Shown: one piece after another, positions 16,820 to 27,020 of the stretch | Position numbering within the stretch: position 1 is the stretch's first letter | Layout of the letters: each line of letters starts with the position of its first letter | NCBI RefSeq assembly: GCF_014836645.1 | Contig: NZ_JACSQM010000003.1 | Coordinates: 124,001-188,000, forward strand | Reading direction: 5' to 3' | Length of the DNA: 64,000 nucleotides | From: Fictibacillus norfolkensis | GTDB lineage: Bacteria; Bacillota; Bacilli; Bacillales; Fictibacillaceae | Program-made: the position numbers and the translations under genes | The notes under the pieces: generated by a model | What the model was told of the DNA's origin: nothing | The model's input: only the letters and a program-made list of their open reading frames with translations | Database searches by the model: none

Positions 16820-17384
16820 TTCGATTTCAAAAGAAGCTAGGCGAAAACAAAACAACCATTCAAGTTTTGTACTTTGGTTTACGGGACTTTCAGGATCAGG
16901 AAAATCAACGGTTGCTAATGCATTAGCACAAGTGCTTTTTGATCAAGAAATAAGAAACTATGTGTTAGATGGAGATAACATCCGAAATGGATTAAACCGT
17001 GATCTTTCTTTCTCAGATAAAGATCGAAATGAAAACATACGACGCATCTCTGAAGTGTCAAAGCTATTTGTAGATAACGGAACGGTCGTACTTACAGCTT
17101 TTATCTCTCCGTTTATACAAGATCGGGAAATGGCGAAGAAAATCGTTTCAGAAGAGGAATTTATAGAAATTTTCGTTTCATGTCCGATTGAAGAATGTGA
17201 AAAAAGAGATCCAAAAGGTTTATACAACAAAGCGCGAAAAGGTGAGATTCCTGACTTTACTGGAATTGATTCACCTTATGAAGAACCGGTTTCACCCGCT
17301 CTTACCATACATACAACCGAACAAAACGTTTCAGAGTGTGTGGAGAGCATCTTACATTATTTGAAAAAAAGGAAGCTGATTTAA
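16785..17384 (+). CDS. cysC: Adenylyl-sulfate kinase
   Basis: A 199-residue APS kinase making PAPS. The Walker A motif G-L-S-G-S-G-K-S-T lies at ~residues 33-41, the D-G-D-N-I-R-x-G-L-N substrate segment follows, and the lid contains [13 protein letters not shown]. All are diagnostic of CysC. The ATG at 16785 has AGGAG six bases upstream and lies inside the end of sat. Presence of CysC implies that the CysH here can receive PAPS, although its cluster ligands are those of APS-type enzymes. Confidence 0.97.
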   Translation: MSNPHNIIWHDSSISKEARRKQNNHSSFVLWFTGLSGSGKSTVANALAQVLFDQEIRNYVLDGDNIRNGLNRDLSFSDKDRNENIRRISEVSKLFVDNGTVVLTAFISPFIQDREMAKKIVSEEEFIEIFVSCPIEECEKRDPKGLYNKARKGEIPDFTGIDSPYEEPVSPALTIHTTEQNVSECVESILHYLKKRKLI

Positions 17385-17408
17385 CTAAATAAAAAGGAGA
17401 TTGAGAGA

Positions 17409-18980
17409 ATGGCATATGAAAAGACGTGGTCAGAAAATCCGAAGATCAATAAAACGGAACAAAAAAAACTCGTAAAAGACGGCTTAAAAATATTTGAAGA
17501 TATCCCTCATTACGCAGAAAACGGCTTCTCTTCTATTCCAAAAGAAGAATGGGATAGTTTTAAGTGGGCGGGGCTCTATCTGCAGCGGCCAAAAGAAGAC
17601 GGCTATTTTATGATGAGAGTTAATGTTCCATCAGGCATATTAAGTTATGAACAAGTAAAAGCATTGGCTCATATTTGCAAAGATTATGGCAGAGACGTAT
17701 TCGATATCACGACACGTCAGGCTATTCAATTTCACTGGCTGACGATTGAACAGATTCCGGATATCTTTAATCGTTTAGAATCAGTCGGGTTATCGAGCGC
17801 TGGTGCATGCGGTGATATTACGAGAAATATCATGGGGAACCCAATAGCAGGCATCGATCCACATGAACTCTTTGATACCACTGAAATTGTAAAAGAAGTA
17901 TATGAGTTCTTTCAGCATAATGAAGATTTCTCGAACCTGCCAAGAAAATACAAAATGTCGATCAGCTCAAATGTAAACAATAGTGCACATGCTGAGATCA
18001 ACTGTGTGGCCTTTACTCCTGCATACAAACTAATTGATGAAAAGGAAGTTCCAGGGTTTCATATCAAGATTGGCGGAGGTCTTTCTTCTCGTCCTTTCTT
18101 AGCACAGCCACTCGATGTGTTCATTGAACCAGAACAGGTTAAAGACGTTTCTATCGCGATTACTACTATTTTCCGTGACTACGGTTATCGGGAAAAACGT
18201 CACCTTGCACGTCTTAAATTCTTGATGTCGGATTGGGGACCAGAAAAATTTAAAGAAAAACTCTTAGAATATACCGGAGCGCTTCACTCTAAAGGAAAAG
18301 ATGCTCTTAAAACATGGAACGGCGGTTACTTCTATGGTGTTCATCCTCAAAAGCAAGAAGGATTAAGTTATATCGGCTTTAACGTACCTGTTGGTCGACT
18401 TCATGCTGACGAAGTTTTAGAGCTTGCTGAAATTGTGAAGAAATATGGAAACGGTGAAATCCGAACGGTAAATTCTCAAAACTTAATTATTCCTAATGTG
18501 AAACATGAAAACGTCGAGTTGCTTTTAAAAGAAAGCATCTTCAAACGCATTACAACTCAGCCGCTATCTTTCATTGGCCATTCTGTTTCTTGTACCGGTA
18601 TCGAGTATTGCAACTTAGCACTCGTTGAAACGAAAGAAAGGATGCGTAAAATCGCTGAGAACCTCGATCAGAAAATAACACTAGATGTTCCCGTTCGCAT
18701 TCATATGGTGGGCTGTCCTAACTCATGCGGACAGCGTCAAATCGCAGATATTGGTCTTCAAGGTGTATTGTTAAAAACGAAAGAGAAGAAAATGGTTCAA
18801 GCTTTTGAGATATATGTAGGAGGCACACTAGATGATGGCGGAAAATTTAATGAAAAGCTAAAAGGAAAGTTTCATGCGGATTCACTAGACGAAGTATTAT
18901 TACGGTTTCTTACCACTTTCAAAGAAACGAAACTTCCATCAGAAAGCTTTTTTGACTATATAGACCGTGTCGGGTTGTAA
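17409..18980 (+). CDS. Ferredoxin-type sulfite (nitrite/sulfite) reductase
   Basis: A 523-residue siroheme/[4Fe-4S] reductase with the two-fold repeat of ferredoxin-like and reductase domains. The cluster and siroheme cysteines are Cys395 and Cys401 (C-T-G-I-E-Y-C) and Cys436 and Cys440 (C-P-N-S-C). The operon context (sat, cysC, cysH and siroheme genes) argues for sulfite rather than nitrite reduction. It differs from the two-subunit NADPH CysJI enzyme of B. subtilis; no flavoprotein partner is seen, so a ferredoxin is the likely donor. After TAA at 18978 the frame stays open for 18 more codons with helix-like sequence (LQIELDRIAEELEEKVS), so the protein may have been shortened recently. Confidence 0.92.
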   Translation: MAYEKTWSENPKINKTEQKKLVKDGLKIFEDIPHYAENGFSSIPKEEWDSFKWAGLYLQRPKEDGYFMMRVNVPSGILSYEQVKALAHICKDYGRDVFDITTRQAIQFHWLTIEQIPDIFNRLESVGLSSAGACGDITRNIMGNPIAGIDPHELFDTTEIVKEVYEFFQHNEDFSNLPRKYKMSISSNVNNSAHAEINCVAFTPAYKLIDEKEVPGFHIKIGGGLSSRPFLAQPLDVFIEPEQVKDVSIAITTIFRDYGYREKRHLARLKFLMSDWGPEKFKEKLLEYTGALHSKGKDALKTWNGGYFYGVHPQKQEGLSYIGFNVPVGRLHADEVLELAEIVKKYGNGEIRTVNSQNLIIPNVKHENVELLLKESIFKRITTQPLSFIGHSVSCTGIEYCNLALVETKERMRKIAENLDQKITLDVPVRIHMVGCPNSCGQRQIADIGLQGVLLKTKEKKMVQAFEIYVGGTLDDGGKFNEKLKGKFHADSLDEVLLRFLTTFKETKLPSESFFDYIDRVGL

Positions 18981-19052
18981 CATCTTCAAATAGAGTTGGA
19001 CCGAATCGCAGAAGAATTAGAAGAAAAAGTCTCATAAAATGGAGGTCTCGCT

Positions 19053-19274
19053 ATGTATTTATACCGTTTTGAAGTGATTTCGAAATCAGAGGTTATTCCT
19101 GTTGTGATAGCCGCTTCAACAGATGAACAGGCTTTTCAGTTGGTTGACATCGAGCTGGAGAAGTATTTTTTGAAACAGCCTGAAGTTGATGAGATCTCTC
19201 TTTATGAAAAGAAAAGAATTCGAACGGGAAACGGATTCGTGCTGTATGAACGTGAAACGATATTAAATCCTTAA
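19053..19274 (+). CDS. DUF3906 family small protein
   Basis: A 73-residue protein (MYLYRFEV start, then A-A-S-T-D-E-Q-A-F) that I place in DUF3906, a short Bacillaceae family typically found between sulfite reductase and uroporphyrinogen methyltransferase genes. The pattern suggests an alpha/beta fold with no membrane segment. Function is unknown; the fixed location points to sulfur or siroheme metabolism (inference). GGAGG lies ~7 bases before the ATG. It ends just before the ribosome site of cobA. Confidence 0.78.
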   Translation: MYLYRFEVISKSEVIPVVIAASTDEQAFQLVDIELEKYFLKQPEVDEISLYEKKRIRTGNGFVLYERETILNP

Positions 19275-19286
19275 GGAGTGATGATG

Positions 19287-20072
19287 ATGGGAAAAGTATA
19301 TCTTGTCGGAGCTGGTCCGGGTGACCCAGGGCTGATAACCGTAAAAGGTCTGCGTTGTATTCAGGAAGCGGATGTCATTTTATATGATCGATTAGTGAAC
19401 AAAGAGCTGCTCTCTTATGCAAAAACCGACTGCGATTTAATCTATTGCGGAAAACTGCCAAACTACCATTTCATGAAACAAGAAACGATAAATAGTTTCT
19501 TAGTTAAACACGCTCAAAAAGGAAAAGTAGTAACTCGCCTTAAAGGAGGTGATCCCTTCGTGTTTGGAAGAGGAGGAGAAGAAGCAGAAACACTTGCAAG
19601 AAGTCGCATACCGTTTGAGGTAATTCCTGGGATAACATCAGGGATTGCAGCACCAGCTTATGCGGGTATTCCTGTTACACATCGAAACATCGCTTCAAGC
19701 TATGCAGTCGTTACAGGTCATCGCAAAAAAGGCAAAGAAGATGAATTGAAGTGGGGAAGTCTAGCAAACGGTATTGATACGTTAGCAATCTATATGGGAG
19801 TGGGCAACCTAGGTTATATTTGCAAACAGTTAACGAAAAACGGAAAAAGTAAAGAAACACCAGTTGCTCTCGTTCAATGGGGTTCCCTAGAGAATCAACG
19901 AACCGTAACAGGTACACTCGATACGATTGAGGAAATCGTGATTAACGAACATATTGAGAATCCGAGTATGATTATTGTTGGTGAAGTGGTTCGTCTTCGC
20001 AGTGAACTGAAATGGTTCGAACAGCTGAACGATGAACGAAGTAAGCTTGCTGACGTAAGAGAGGCTTTGTAA
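19287..20072 (+). CDS. cobA: Uroporphyrinogen-III C-methyltransferase
   Basis: A SAM-dependent methyltransferase of ~261 residues making precorrin-2, the first committed step to siroheme. The N-terminal V-G-A-G-P-G-D-P-G-L-I-T loop, R-L-K-G-G-D-P-F-V-F-G-R-G-G and the V-I-P-G-I-T-S motif are all diagnostic. Three ATG codons and a GTG stand in a row (19278-19289); the last, at 19287, has the best spacing (eight bases) from AAGGAG. It corresponds to B. subtilis ylnD/sumT in the cysH operon. It supplies the cofactor of the upstream sulfite reductase. Confidence 0.94.
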   Translation: MGKVYLVGAGPGDPGLITVKGLRCIQEADVILYDRLVNKELLSYAKTDCDLIYCGKLPNYHFMKQETINSFLVKHAQKGKVVTRLKGGDPFVFGRGGEEAETLARSRIPFEVIPGITSGIAAPAYAGIPVTHRNIASSYAVVTGHRKKGKEDELKWGSLANGIDTLAIYMGVGNLGYICKQLTKNGKSKETPVALVQWGSLENQRTVTGTLDTIEEIVINEHIENPSMIIVGEVVRLRSELKWFEQLNDERSKLADVREAL

Positions 20073-20825
20073 ATGAAGGCTTTGCTCTTTATCTGTCACG
20101 GTACAAGACTTGCAAAAGGACGTATGGAAGCGGAAGAATTTGTGAGACTCTGTATGGCACAAGTAGATGTTCCTATTAAAGAGATTTGTTTTCTAGAGCT
20201 TGCTGAACCCTCTATCGCTCAGGGATTTGAAAGGTGTATACAAAAAGGAGCAACGAGCATCTCTGTGATTCCTGTGTTCTTATTAAGTGCAAACCATATA
20301 AAAATAGACATACCAAAAGAACTTCAGCACTTGCAAAATAAATTTCCAGGAGTTGATGTAAATTACGGTCGTGCTTTCGGTGTACACGGTGCCATTTCGC
20401 ATTTGTTGTGGGAGAAGATTACAAAAAGTAGAGTTAATTTGAGGAAAAATACACAAATCCTGCTTGTAGGCAGAGGCAGCACCGATCAGGATGTAAAACG
20501 GGACCTAGAAGCAATTGCATCTAACGTTCAAAATCATTACGGAATTCCTAGTATTCAAGCTTGTTTTCTAACTGGTTCAGAACCAAGCTTTGAGAAAGCA
20601 CTCTGGAGCAGCAGCGAATCATATGAGCAAGTGATCGTTGTGCCTTATCTTCTATTTTCAGGACTATTAATAAACGGGATGAAACATACGATAACTCGCT
20701 ATCAGCAGCAAACCGCACAAAACGTAGCTCTTTGTGACACGCTTGGCTACCACCCTATCCTTAAAGACGTTTTACTCACGCGTATCAATGAAACACTTGA
20801 AACAAAGAAGTATGCATTTTCTTAA
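20073..20825 (+). CDS. sirB: Sirohydrochlorin ferrochelatase
   Basis: A 250-residue CbiX/SirB-type chelatase with the N-terminal catalytic L-F-I-C-H-G-T-R segment (His9) and an E-L-A-E-P-S stretch; a second related half begins around L-L-V-G-R-G-S. It inserts Fe2+ into sirohydrochlorin to give siroheme. The length fits the two-domain form of B. subtilis SirB (YlnE). It begins on the base after the cobA stop codon with only a weak ribosome site, so translational coupling is likely. Confidence 0.9.
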   Translation: MKALLFICHGTRLAKGRMEAEEFVRLCMAQVDVPIKEICFLELAEPSIAQGFERCIQKGATSISVIPVFLLSANHIKIDIPKELQHLQNKFPGVDVNYGRAFGVHGAISHLLWEKITKSRVNLRKNTQILLVGRGSTDQDVKRDLEAIASNVQNHYGIPSIQACFLTGSEPSFEKALWSSSESYEQVIVVPYLLFSGLLINGMKHTITRYQQQTAQNVALCDTLGYHPILKDVLLTRINETLETKKYAFS

Positions 20826-20840
20826 AAAGCGAGGAATGCT

Positions 20841-21479
20841 ATGTATCCCATACATGTAAACTTGATTGGTAAAACGGTTGTAGTTGTAGGCGGTGGTTGG
20901 GTAGCACATCGAAAAATTAAGGATTTATTGAATGAAGAAGCGAAAATTACAGTAATCAGTCCAACGGCTGATAACGAGATTCAGGAATGGCATGCTGAAC
21001 GAAAGCTAACCTGGATAAAAAGAGAAGTGGTACGTGAAGATTTGGAAGAAGCATTTCTAATCGTTGCTGCGACCAATTGTAAAGAGATTAACTCTTGGAT
21101 TGCAGAACAGATAAGTTCAAAACAGCTTGTGAATGTAGTCGATCAGCCACACCTTGGTAATTTTATTGTTCCTAGTGTTGTAAAAAGAGGTAAGCTCATC
21201 CTCTCCGTTTCCACATCTGGTGCTAGTCCGAGTCTATCTAAATCTATAAAAAAAGAGCTTCAGCAAAAATACAGTGAAGAATATGAAACGTATTTAGATT
21301 TTTTATTCCAATGCAGATCCATCATTAAGAATGAATTTCCGCAAAATTGTCGAAAAGCCTTATTAACAAAGTTAACAGATCAGTCCTTTTTATATGACGA
21401 AGAAAAACAGCGCTCGTATAAACAGGAATTATTAAAAAGAATAGATCGCAATTTAGTAAATGAACCAATAAATGAATAA
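20841..21479 (+). CDS. sirC: Precorrin-2 dehydrogenase
   Basis: A 212-residue NAD-dependent dehydrogenase that oxidises precorrin-2 to sirohydrochlorin. The Rossmann motif V-V-G-G-G-W-V-A-H-R-K lies at ~residues 16-26, and V-S-T-S-G-A-S-P-S-L-S is the conserved SirC/CysG segment near residue 117. It equals B. subtilis YlnF. It completes the siroheme pathway cobA-sirC-sirB. A third SAM riboswitch starts only two bases after its stop codon. Confidence 0.92.
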   Translation: MYPIHVNLIGKTVVVVGGGWVAHRKIKDLLNEEAKITVISPTADNEIQEWHAERKLTWIKREVVREDLEEAFLIVAATNCKEINSWIAEQISSKQLVNVVDQPHLGNFIVPSVVKRGKLILSVSTSGASPSLSKSIKKELQQKYSEEYETYLDFLFQCRSIIKNEFPQNCRKALLTKLTDQSFLYDEEKQRSYKQELLKRIDRNLVNEPINE

Positions 21480-21480
21480 A

Positions 21481-21640
21481 TCCTTATCAAGAGAGGTAGA
21501 GGGAACGGCCCTATGAAACCTCAGCAACCAGCAGCTACAAGCTGAAAAGGTGCTAATTCCTGCGAGTTCAATTGTTGAACTTGTAAAGATAAGAAGACCC
21601 CGACGCTTAAAAAAGTCTTCTTTTATAGAAGGCTTTTTAT
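21481..21640 (+). promoter_or_regulatory. SAM-I riboswitch (S-box) upstream of yitJ-metH
   Basis: Conserved blocks TCCTTATCAAGAGAGG, AGAGGGAACGGCCC, TATGAAACCTCAGCAACC and AAGGTGCTAATTCC, with a terminator (AGTCTTC/GAAGGCT, 21614-21634) and a T-rich tail. It starts directly after sirC, and I find no clear promoter between them, so it may act on read-through from the cys operon as well as on a promoter inside sirC. Confidence 0.95.
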
Positions 21641-21659
21641 TTTTATATAGGAGGCTATC

Positions 21660-23510
21660 ATGAGTTTAATCACAGACTTACAACAAAACAAGATACTGAT
21701 CGGTGATGGTGCGATGGGAACGCTTCTGTATTCGTATGGATCTGACTTTTGTTATGAAGAGTTAAATCTTTCTCAAGAAGAGCAGATCTATAACATCCAT
21801 CGCGCTTATTTAGATGCAGGTGCTGATATCATTCAAACGAATACGTATGCAGCGAACTATTCGAAGCTCGAACGCTATGGACTTCAAGATCACGTAAAAG
21901 AAATCAACAAAGCGGCGGTTCAAATCGCCAGAAAAGCCGCTCATAACAAATATGTTGTAGGTACGATTGGTGGAATACGAGGCATTAAACCGAATAGCAT
22001 TTCTTTGGATGAGATCAAACGCAGTTTTCGTGAGCAGCTGTATTGTTTGTTGATGGAGAATGTTGATGGCATCCAATTAGAAACCTATTATGACCTAGAA
22101 GAACTTGAAACTGTTTTAGAGATTGCTAGAAAAGAAACAACACTTCCGATCATTGCACAAGTGTCATTGCAAGAAGTCGGATTTATGCAGGACCGGACCC
22201 CGATTTCAGATGCTCTGACCCGGCTTGAGAACTCAGGTGCTGATGTCGTAGGATTGAACTGTCGTCTAGGGCCGTATCACATGCTGATGACACTTGAAGA
22301 AGTTGGATTACCGAATCAGGCTTTTCTTTCAGCGTTTCCTAATGCATCGCTTCCTTCCTATACAGATGGCCGTTTTAATTATGAGGGGGACGCTGATTAT
22401 TTTAAAGAATGTGCCCATTTGTTCAGGCAGCAAGGTGTTCGTCTATTAGGCGGTTGTTGTGGTACGACGCCTGCTCATATACAAGCATTCTCTAGTGAAC
22501 TTAAAAACTTAGAGCCTGTAACAGAAAAAGAAGTAAAACAAAGAAAGCAAAAGATTGTTATTCAATCAGCATCAAAACCTAAATATGTACCACTAAGTGA
22601 AGAAGTTAAGAAGAAACAATCCATTATTGTGGAATTAGATCCACCACGTAAACTTGATACGTCACGTTTTATGGAAGGAGCAAAGGCTTTAAAAGAAGCG
22701 GGGATTGACGCGCTTACTCTCGCTGATAATTCGCTTGCTTCACCCCGTGTCTGTAACTCTGCATTAGGGTCAATTGTGCAGTCCCAACTAAACCTTCGTC
22801 CGCTCGTTCATATTACGTGCCGCGATAGAAATTTAATCGGCCTTCAGTCTCACTTGATGGGTCTTCACACGCATGGCATTCATGAAATACTAGCTGTGAC
22901 TGGAGATCCCGCAAGCGTCGGAGATTTCCCAGGTGCGTCGTCTGTATATGATGTCACGTCTTTTGAACTGATCAAGCTCATCAAGCAGTTTAATGAAGGA
23001 TTATCTCTATCAGGGAAAGAACTTGGAGAAAAAACATCCTTTACGGTCGGGGCTGCTTTTAACCCTAACATCCGATCTATTGATAAAGCCGTTGAGCGGT
23101 TAGAGAAGAAAATTGAATACGGCGCAGATTACTTTATCAGTCAGCCTGTTTTTTCAGAGCAAAGACTAATAGAAACGTATGAGGCTACAAAGCACATTGA
23201 TAAACCGATCTATATTGGAATCATGCCGTTAACCTCTTCCCGAAACGCAGAGTTTCTTCACCATGAAGTTCCAGGCATCAAACTATCAGATTCTGTACGT
23301 GATCGCATGAGCAAGTATAAAGATGATCCACAACAGGCATGTAAAGAAGGCTTATTGATCGCCAAGTCATTATTAGACACAGCCATGGAACTCTTTAACG
23401 GCATCTACCTGATCACACCATTCATGCGTTACGAACTAACCGTTGAATTAGCACAATATGCACGAGCTAACTCTCCATCACTTTTAGCCAGGAGGTCACA
23501 GAATGCCTAA
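21660..23510 (+). CDS. yitJ: Bifunctional homocysteine S-methyltransferase / methylenetetrahydrofolate reductase
   Basis: A 616-residue fusion. Residues 1-~290 are a homocysteine-binding domain with G-D-G-A-M-G-T near the start and the zinc ligands of G-G-C-C-G-T-T. Residues ~320-600 are a MetF-type TIM barrel (I-V-E-L-D-P-P, A-D-N-S, the T-G-D-P segment and Y-F-I-S-Q-P-V-F). It supplies methyl-tetrahydrofolate and may methylate homocysteine itself. B. subtilis YitJ has the same layout and is also an S-box gene. It is followed by metH with an 8-base overlap, so the reductase product feeds MetH directly. Confidence 0.95.
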   Translation: MSLITDLQQNKILIGDGAMGTLLYSYGSDFCYEELNLSQEEQIYNIHRAYLDAGADIIQTNTYAANYSKLERYGLQDHVKEINKAAVQIARKAAHNKYVVGTIGGIRGIKPNSISLDEIKRSFREQLYCLLMENVDGIQLETYYDLEELETVLEIARKETTLPIIAQVSLQEVGFMQDRTPISDALTRLENSGADVVGLNCRLGPYHMLMTLEEVGLPNQAFLSAFPNASLPSYTDGRFNYEGDADYFKECAHLFRQQGVRLLGGCCGTTPAHIQAFSSELKNLEPVTEKEVKQRKQKIVIQSASKPKYVPLSEEVKKKQSIIVELDPPRKLDTSRFMEGAKALKEAGIDALTLADNSLASPRVCNSALGSIVQSQLNLRPLVHITCRDRNLIGLQSHLMGLHTHGIHEILAVTGDPASVGDFPGASSVYDVTSFELIKLIKQFNEGLSLSGKELGEKTSFTVGAAFNPNIRSIDKAVERLEKKIEYGADYFISQPVFSEQRLIETYEATKHIDKPIYIGIMPLTSSRNAEFLHHEVPGIKLSDSVRDRMSKYKDDPQQACKEGLLIAKSLLDTAMELFNGIYLITPFMRYELTVELAQYARANSPSLLARRSQNA

Positions 23511-26500
23511 GTCATCAATAGACAAACAGCTGCAATCAAAGATTTTAATAATGGATGGTGCAATGGGAACAATGCTCCAAGAAGCGGAACTCACACCAGA
23601 AGATTTTGGCGGTGAGGAGTATGACGGTTGTAATGAGTATTTAAATGTAACGGCACCCCATGTGATCGAATCCATTCATCATAAATATCTTGCAGCAGGC
23701 GCTGATATCATTGAAACGAATACATTCGGCGGTACAAATCTCGTACTGGATGAATACACACTTGGACATAGAGCTTATGAGATCAATAAGCTAGGAGCAG
23801 AAATTGCAAGAAAAGCCGCTGATGTTGTTTCAACAGAACAGTGGCCGCGTTTTGTTGCTGGCTCACTCGGTCCCACTACAAAAACCCTGAGTGTTACGGG
23901 CGGAACGACGTTTAATCTGTTAAGAGATGCTTATGCTGAACAAGCACGAGGATTGATTGACGGAGGTGCAGATTTTCTTCTTTTAGAGACAAGCCAAGAT
24001 ATGCTGAATGTAAAAGCTGGCTATTTAGGGATTGAGCAAGCTATTGAACAAACAGGAAAAAAGATCCCACTTATAGTTTCTGGAACAATTGAACCGATGG
24101 GAACCACACTTGCTGGACAATCAATTGAGGCCTTTTATATATCGTTGAAGCATATGAACCCGATCGCGGTAGGATTAAACTGTGCGACAGGTCCTGAATT
24201 CATGCAAGATCACATACGCTCCTTATCAAATCTGTCTACTACAGCCGTAAGCTGTTATCCGAACGCAGGTCTTCCTGATGAAGAAGGAAATTATCATGAA
24301 ACACCAGAATCATTGGCTACTAAACTATCTGGGTTTGCAGAAAAAGGGTGGTTGAACATTGTTGGAGGTTGCTGTGGTACTACACCGGCTCATATAGAAG
24401 CACTTTCAAAAGTTATGAAGAACTATTCACCACGTCACCTGCAAGTATACGAAACTCATATGGTCTCTGGAATCGAACCTTTTATCTATGATGATCCTTC
24501 GTTAAGACCGATCATGGTAGGAGAAAGAACAAATGTAATCGGCTCACGAAAATTCAAACGGTTAATTGCTGAGGGGAAATTTGAAGAAGCGGCTGAGATT
24601 GCAAGGGCTCAAGTAAAAGGCGGTGCACATGTACTCGACGTTTGTTTAGCTGATCCTGATCGGGAAGAATTAAGCGACATGGAAGCGTTCATGAAAGAAG
24701 CGGTTAAGAAAGTGAAAATTCCATTTGTCATCGATTCTACAGATGAGGATGTTATTGAGCTAGCGTTAAAGTATTCACAAGGAAAAGCCATCATCAATTC
24801 CATTAATTTAGAAGACGGGGAAGAACGGTTTGAAAAGGTGATCCCGCTTCTTCATAAATACGGAGCAGCGGTAGTGGTTGGAACGATCGATGAGATCGGA
24901 ATGGGTGTTTCGGCTGAGCGAAAATTGGAAATCGCAAGAAGATCGTATGACTTATTAGTGGATAAATATAACGTTTCACCTTCAGACATCATTTTCGATC
25001 CGCTCGTTTTTCCAGTGGGAACAGGTGATGAACAGTACATTGGCTCAGCGAATGCAACGGTTGAAGGCATTCGCCAGATCAAGGAAAACTTTCCACATTG
25101 CTTAACCATTTTAGGAGTCAGTAACGTATCATTCGGATTGCCACCGGTCGGACGCGAAGTATTAAATGCGGTGTATCTCTACCATTGCACAGGAGCGGGA
25201 CTTGATTACGCGATCGTAAATACTGAAAAGCTAGAACGTTTCGCCTCTATTGCACCGGAAGAAATTGAGATGGCAGAAAATCTATTATTTCGAACAACAG
25301 AGGAAGCATTATCTACTTTTACAGACTTTTATAGAGGCAAAAAGAAAGAAACAAAATCAAAGCTGCCTGATATGAGTTTAGAAGAGCGACTGCACTATTA
25401 TATCTTAGAAGGTACGAAGGAAGGATTAATTCCCGACTTAGAGATCGCATTACAAAAGTATGCTACTCCATTAAGAATCATCAATGGTCCTTTAATGGAT
25501 GGCATGAAAGAAGTGGGCAGACTTTTCAATGAGAACCAGTTAATCGTTGCAGAAGTCCTGCAAAGTGCGGAAGTCATGAAAGCATCTGTTGCTTATTTGG
25601 AACCTTACATGGAAACGAATGATGAATCTGCTTCAAAAGGAAAGGTGTTACTTGCTACAGTTAAGGGTGATGTTCATGACATCGGTAAAAACCTGGTAGA
25701 TATCATTCTAAGTAATAATGGATTTAAAGTTGTAGACCTAGGGATCAAAGTAACGTCTCAAACGTTAATTGAAGCGATCAAAAAAGAACAACCAAATATT
25801 ATCGGACTTTCTGGATTGCTCGTAAAATCTGCTCAACAGATGGTGTTAACGGCAAACGATATGAAAGAAGCGAACATTTCAACACCCATTTTAGTCGGCG
25901 GTGCTGCATTATCAAGAAAGTTTACAGACACGAAGATTTCAAAAGAATACGAAGGAATGGTTCTTTATGCAAAAGATGCGATGGAAGGTCTCTCGTTTGC
26001 AAATCAGATTCAAACTCCAAAAGAGTTCGACCGACTATCGGTAGAACTTGCACAGAGAAAAAAGACGATAGCTCTAAACTCTGAAATCAATGAAAGCTCT
26101 GCAGGGGTTGCAACTGCCGTTAAAGTGCGGTCAAAGGTTTCAGAAAATGCTCCCGTTTTTGTTCCGAACGATACAGAAAGACATATTCTAAAAAACTACT
26201 CACTCTCACATATTCAGCCTTATATCAATCAACAGATGCTACTCGGACATCATCTTGGTATAAAAGGCAAAATAACGAGATTACTTCAAGAAAAAGACGA
26301 GCGAACACTTGAAATTAAATCATTGATCGATCATCTTTTAAAAGAAGCGAAAGAAAAGAATTTGATTCAACCTTCCGCTCTATATCAATTCTTCCCTGCA
26401 CAAAGTGATGGAGACCAGATTCTGATCTATGATCCGATTGATCAAAAGACAGTAATAGAAACGTTTGACTTCCCGAGACAAAACAAAGAGCCTTATCTTT

Positions 26501-26955
26501 GTATTGCAGATTATTTACGCTCAAAAGAAAGCGGGAAAATGGACTATGTTGGTTTCTTTTCAGTTACAGCAGGGACAGGTATTCGTGAACTCGCTGCAGA
26601 ATATAAGAAAGAAGGACGATTTCTTGAAAGTCATGCACTTCAAGCTTTAGCTTTAGAAACGGCAGAAGGTTTCGCTGAACTTCTTCACCAGCAGATGCGA
26701 GATCGCTGGGGCTTTCCTGACTCGGTAGATTTTACGATGAGAGAACGATTTTCCGCTCGTTATCAGGGACAAAGATTTTCATTCGGCTATCCCGCTTGTC
26801 CAGAATTAGAAGATCAGCAAAAGCTATTTAAATTGTTAAAGCCAGAAGATATTGGTATTCAACTTACTGATGGGTGCATGATGGAGCCAGAAGCCTCCGT
26901 TTCTGCGATTGTTTTTGCTCATCCAGAAGCACGATATTTTAATGTGTTAAGTTAG
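23503..26955 (+). CDS. metH: Methionine synthase, cobalamin-dependent
   Basis: A full-length MetH of 1150 residues. Modules in order are the homocysteine domain (zinc ligands Cys290-Cys291 in G-G-C-C-G-T-T), the pterin-binding barrel ([10 protein letters not shown] near 345), the cobalamin cap and B12-binding domain with D-V-H-D-I-G at 723-728 (His725 as the lower cobalt ligand), and the C-terminal AdoMet reactivation domain ending ~1150. It transfers a methyl group from methyl-tetrahydrofolate to homocysteine. No metE is seen in the window, so this branch depends on vitamin B12. It starts at ATG 23503 behind GGAGG, overlapping yitJ by 8 bases. Confidence 0.97.
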   Translation: MPKSSIDKQLQSKILIMDGAMGTMLQEAELTPEDFGGEEYDGCNEYLNVTAPHVIESIHHKYLAAGADIIETNTFGGTNLVLDEYTLGHRAYEINKLGAEIARKAADVVSTEQWPRFVAGSLGPTTKTLSVTGGTTFNLLRDAYAEQARGLIDGGADFLLLETSQDMLNVKAGYLGIEQAIEQTGKKIPLIVSGTIEPMGTTLAGQSIEAFYISLKHMNPIAVGLNCATGPEFMQDHIRSLSNLSTTAVSCYPNAGLPDEEGNYHETPESLATKLSGFAEKGWLNIVGGCCGTTPAHIEALSKVMKNYSPRHLQVYETHMVSGIEPFIYDDPSLRPIMVGERTNVIGSRKFKRLIAEGKFEEAAEIARAQVKGGAHVLDVCLADPDREELSDMEAFMKEAVKKVKIPFVIDSTDEDVIELALKYSQGKAIINSINLEDGEERFEKVIPLLHKYGAAVVVGTIDEIGMGVSAERKLEIARRSYDLLVDKYNVSPSDIIFDPLVFPVGTGDEQYIGSANATVEGIRQIKENFPHCLTILGVSNVSFGLPPVGREVLNAVYLYHCTGAGLDYAIVNTEKLERFASIAPEEIEMAENLLFRTTEEALSTFTDFYRGKKKETKSKLPDMSLEERLHYYILEGTKEGLIPDLEIALQKYATPLRIINGPLMDGMKEVGRLFNENQLIVAEVLQSAEVMKASVAYLEPYMETNDESASKGKVLLATVKGDVHDIGKNLVDIILSNNGFKVVDLGIKVTSQTLIEAIKKEQPNIIGLSGLLVKSAQQMVLTANDMKEANISTPILVGGAALSRKFTDTKISKEYEGMVLYAKDAMEGLSFANQIQTPKEFDRLSVELAQRKKTIALNSEINESSAGVATAVKVRSKVSENAPVFVPNDTERHILKNYSLSHIQPYINQQMLLGHHLGIKGKITRLLQEKDERTLEIKSLIDHLLKEAKEKNLIQPSALYQFFPAQSDGDQILIYDPIDQKTVIETFDFPRQNKEPYLCIADYLRSKESGKMDYVGFFSVTAGTGIRELAAEYKKEGRFLESHALQALALETAEGFAELLHQQMRDRWGFPDSVDFTMRERFSARYQGQRFSFGYPACPELEDQQKLFKLLKPEDIGIQLTDGCMMEPEASVSAIVFAHPEARYFNVLS

Positions 26956-26960
26956 AAAAA

Positions 26961-26988
26961 AAGCACCTGATTGAAGTTTCAGGTGCTT
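26961..26988. terminator. Terminator between metH and the convergent monooxygenase gene
   Basis: Ten-base-pair arms AAGCACCTGA and TCAGGTGCTT. The minus strand continues with seven T residues, so it is strongest for the flavoprotein gene; in the plus direction the T tract is short. Confidence 0.82.
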
Positions 26989-27020
26989 TCATCATTCGGA
27001 TTTAAATAAAGAAAGGTGTT

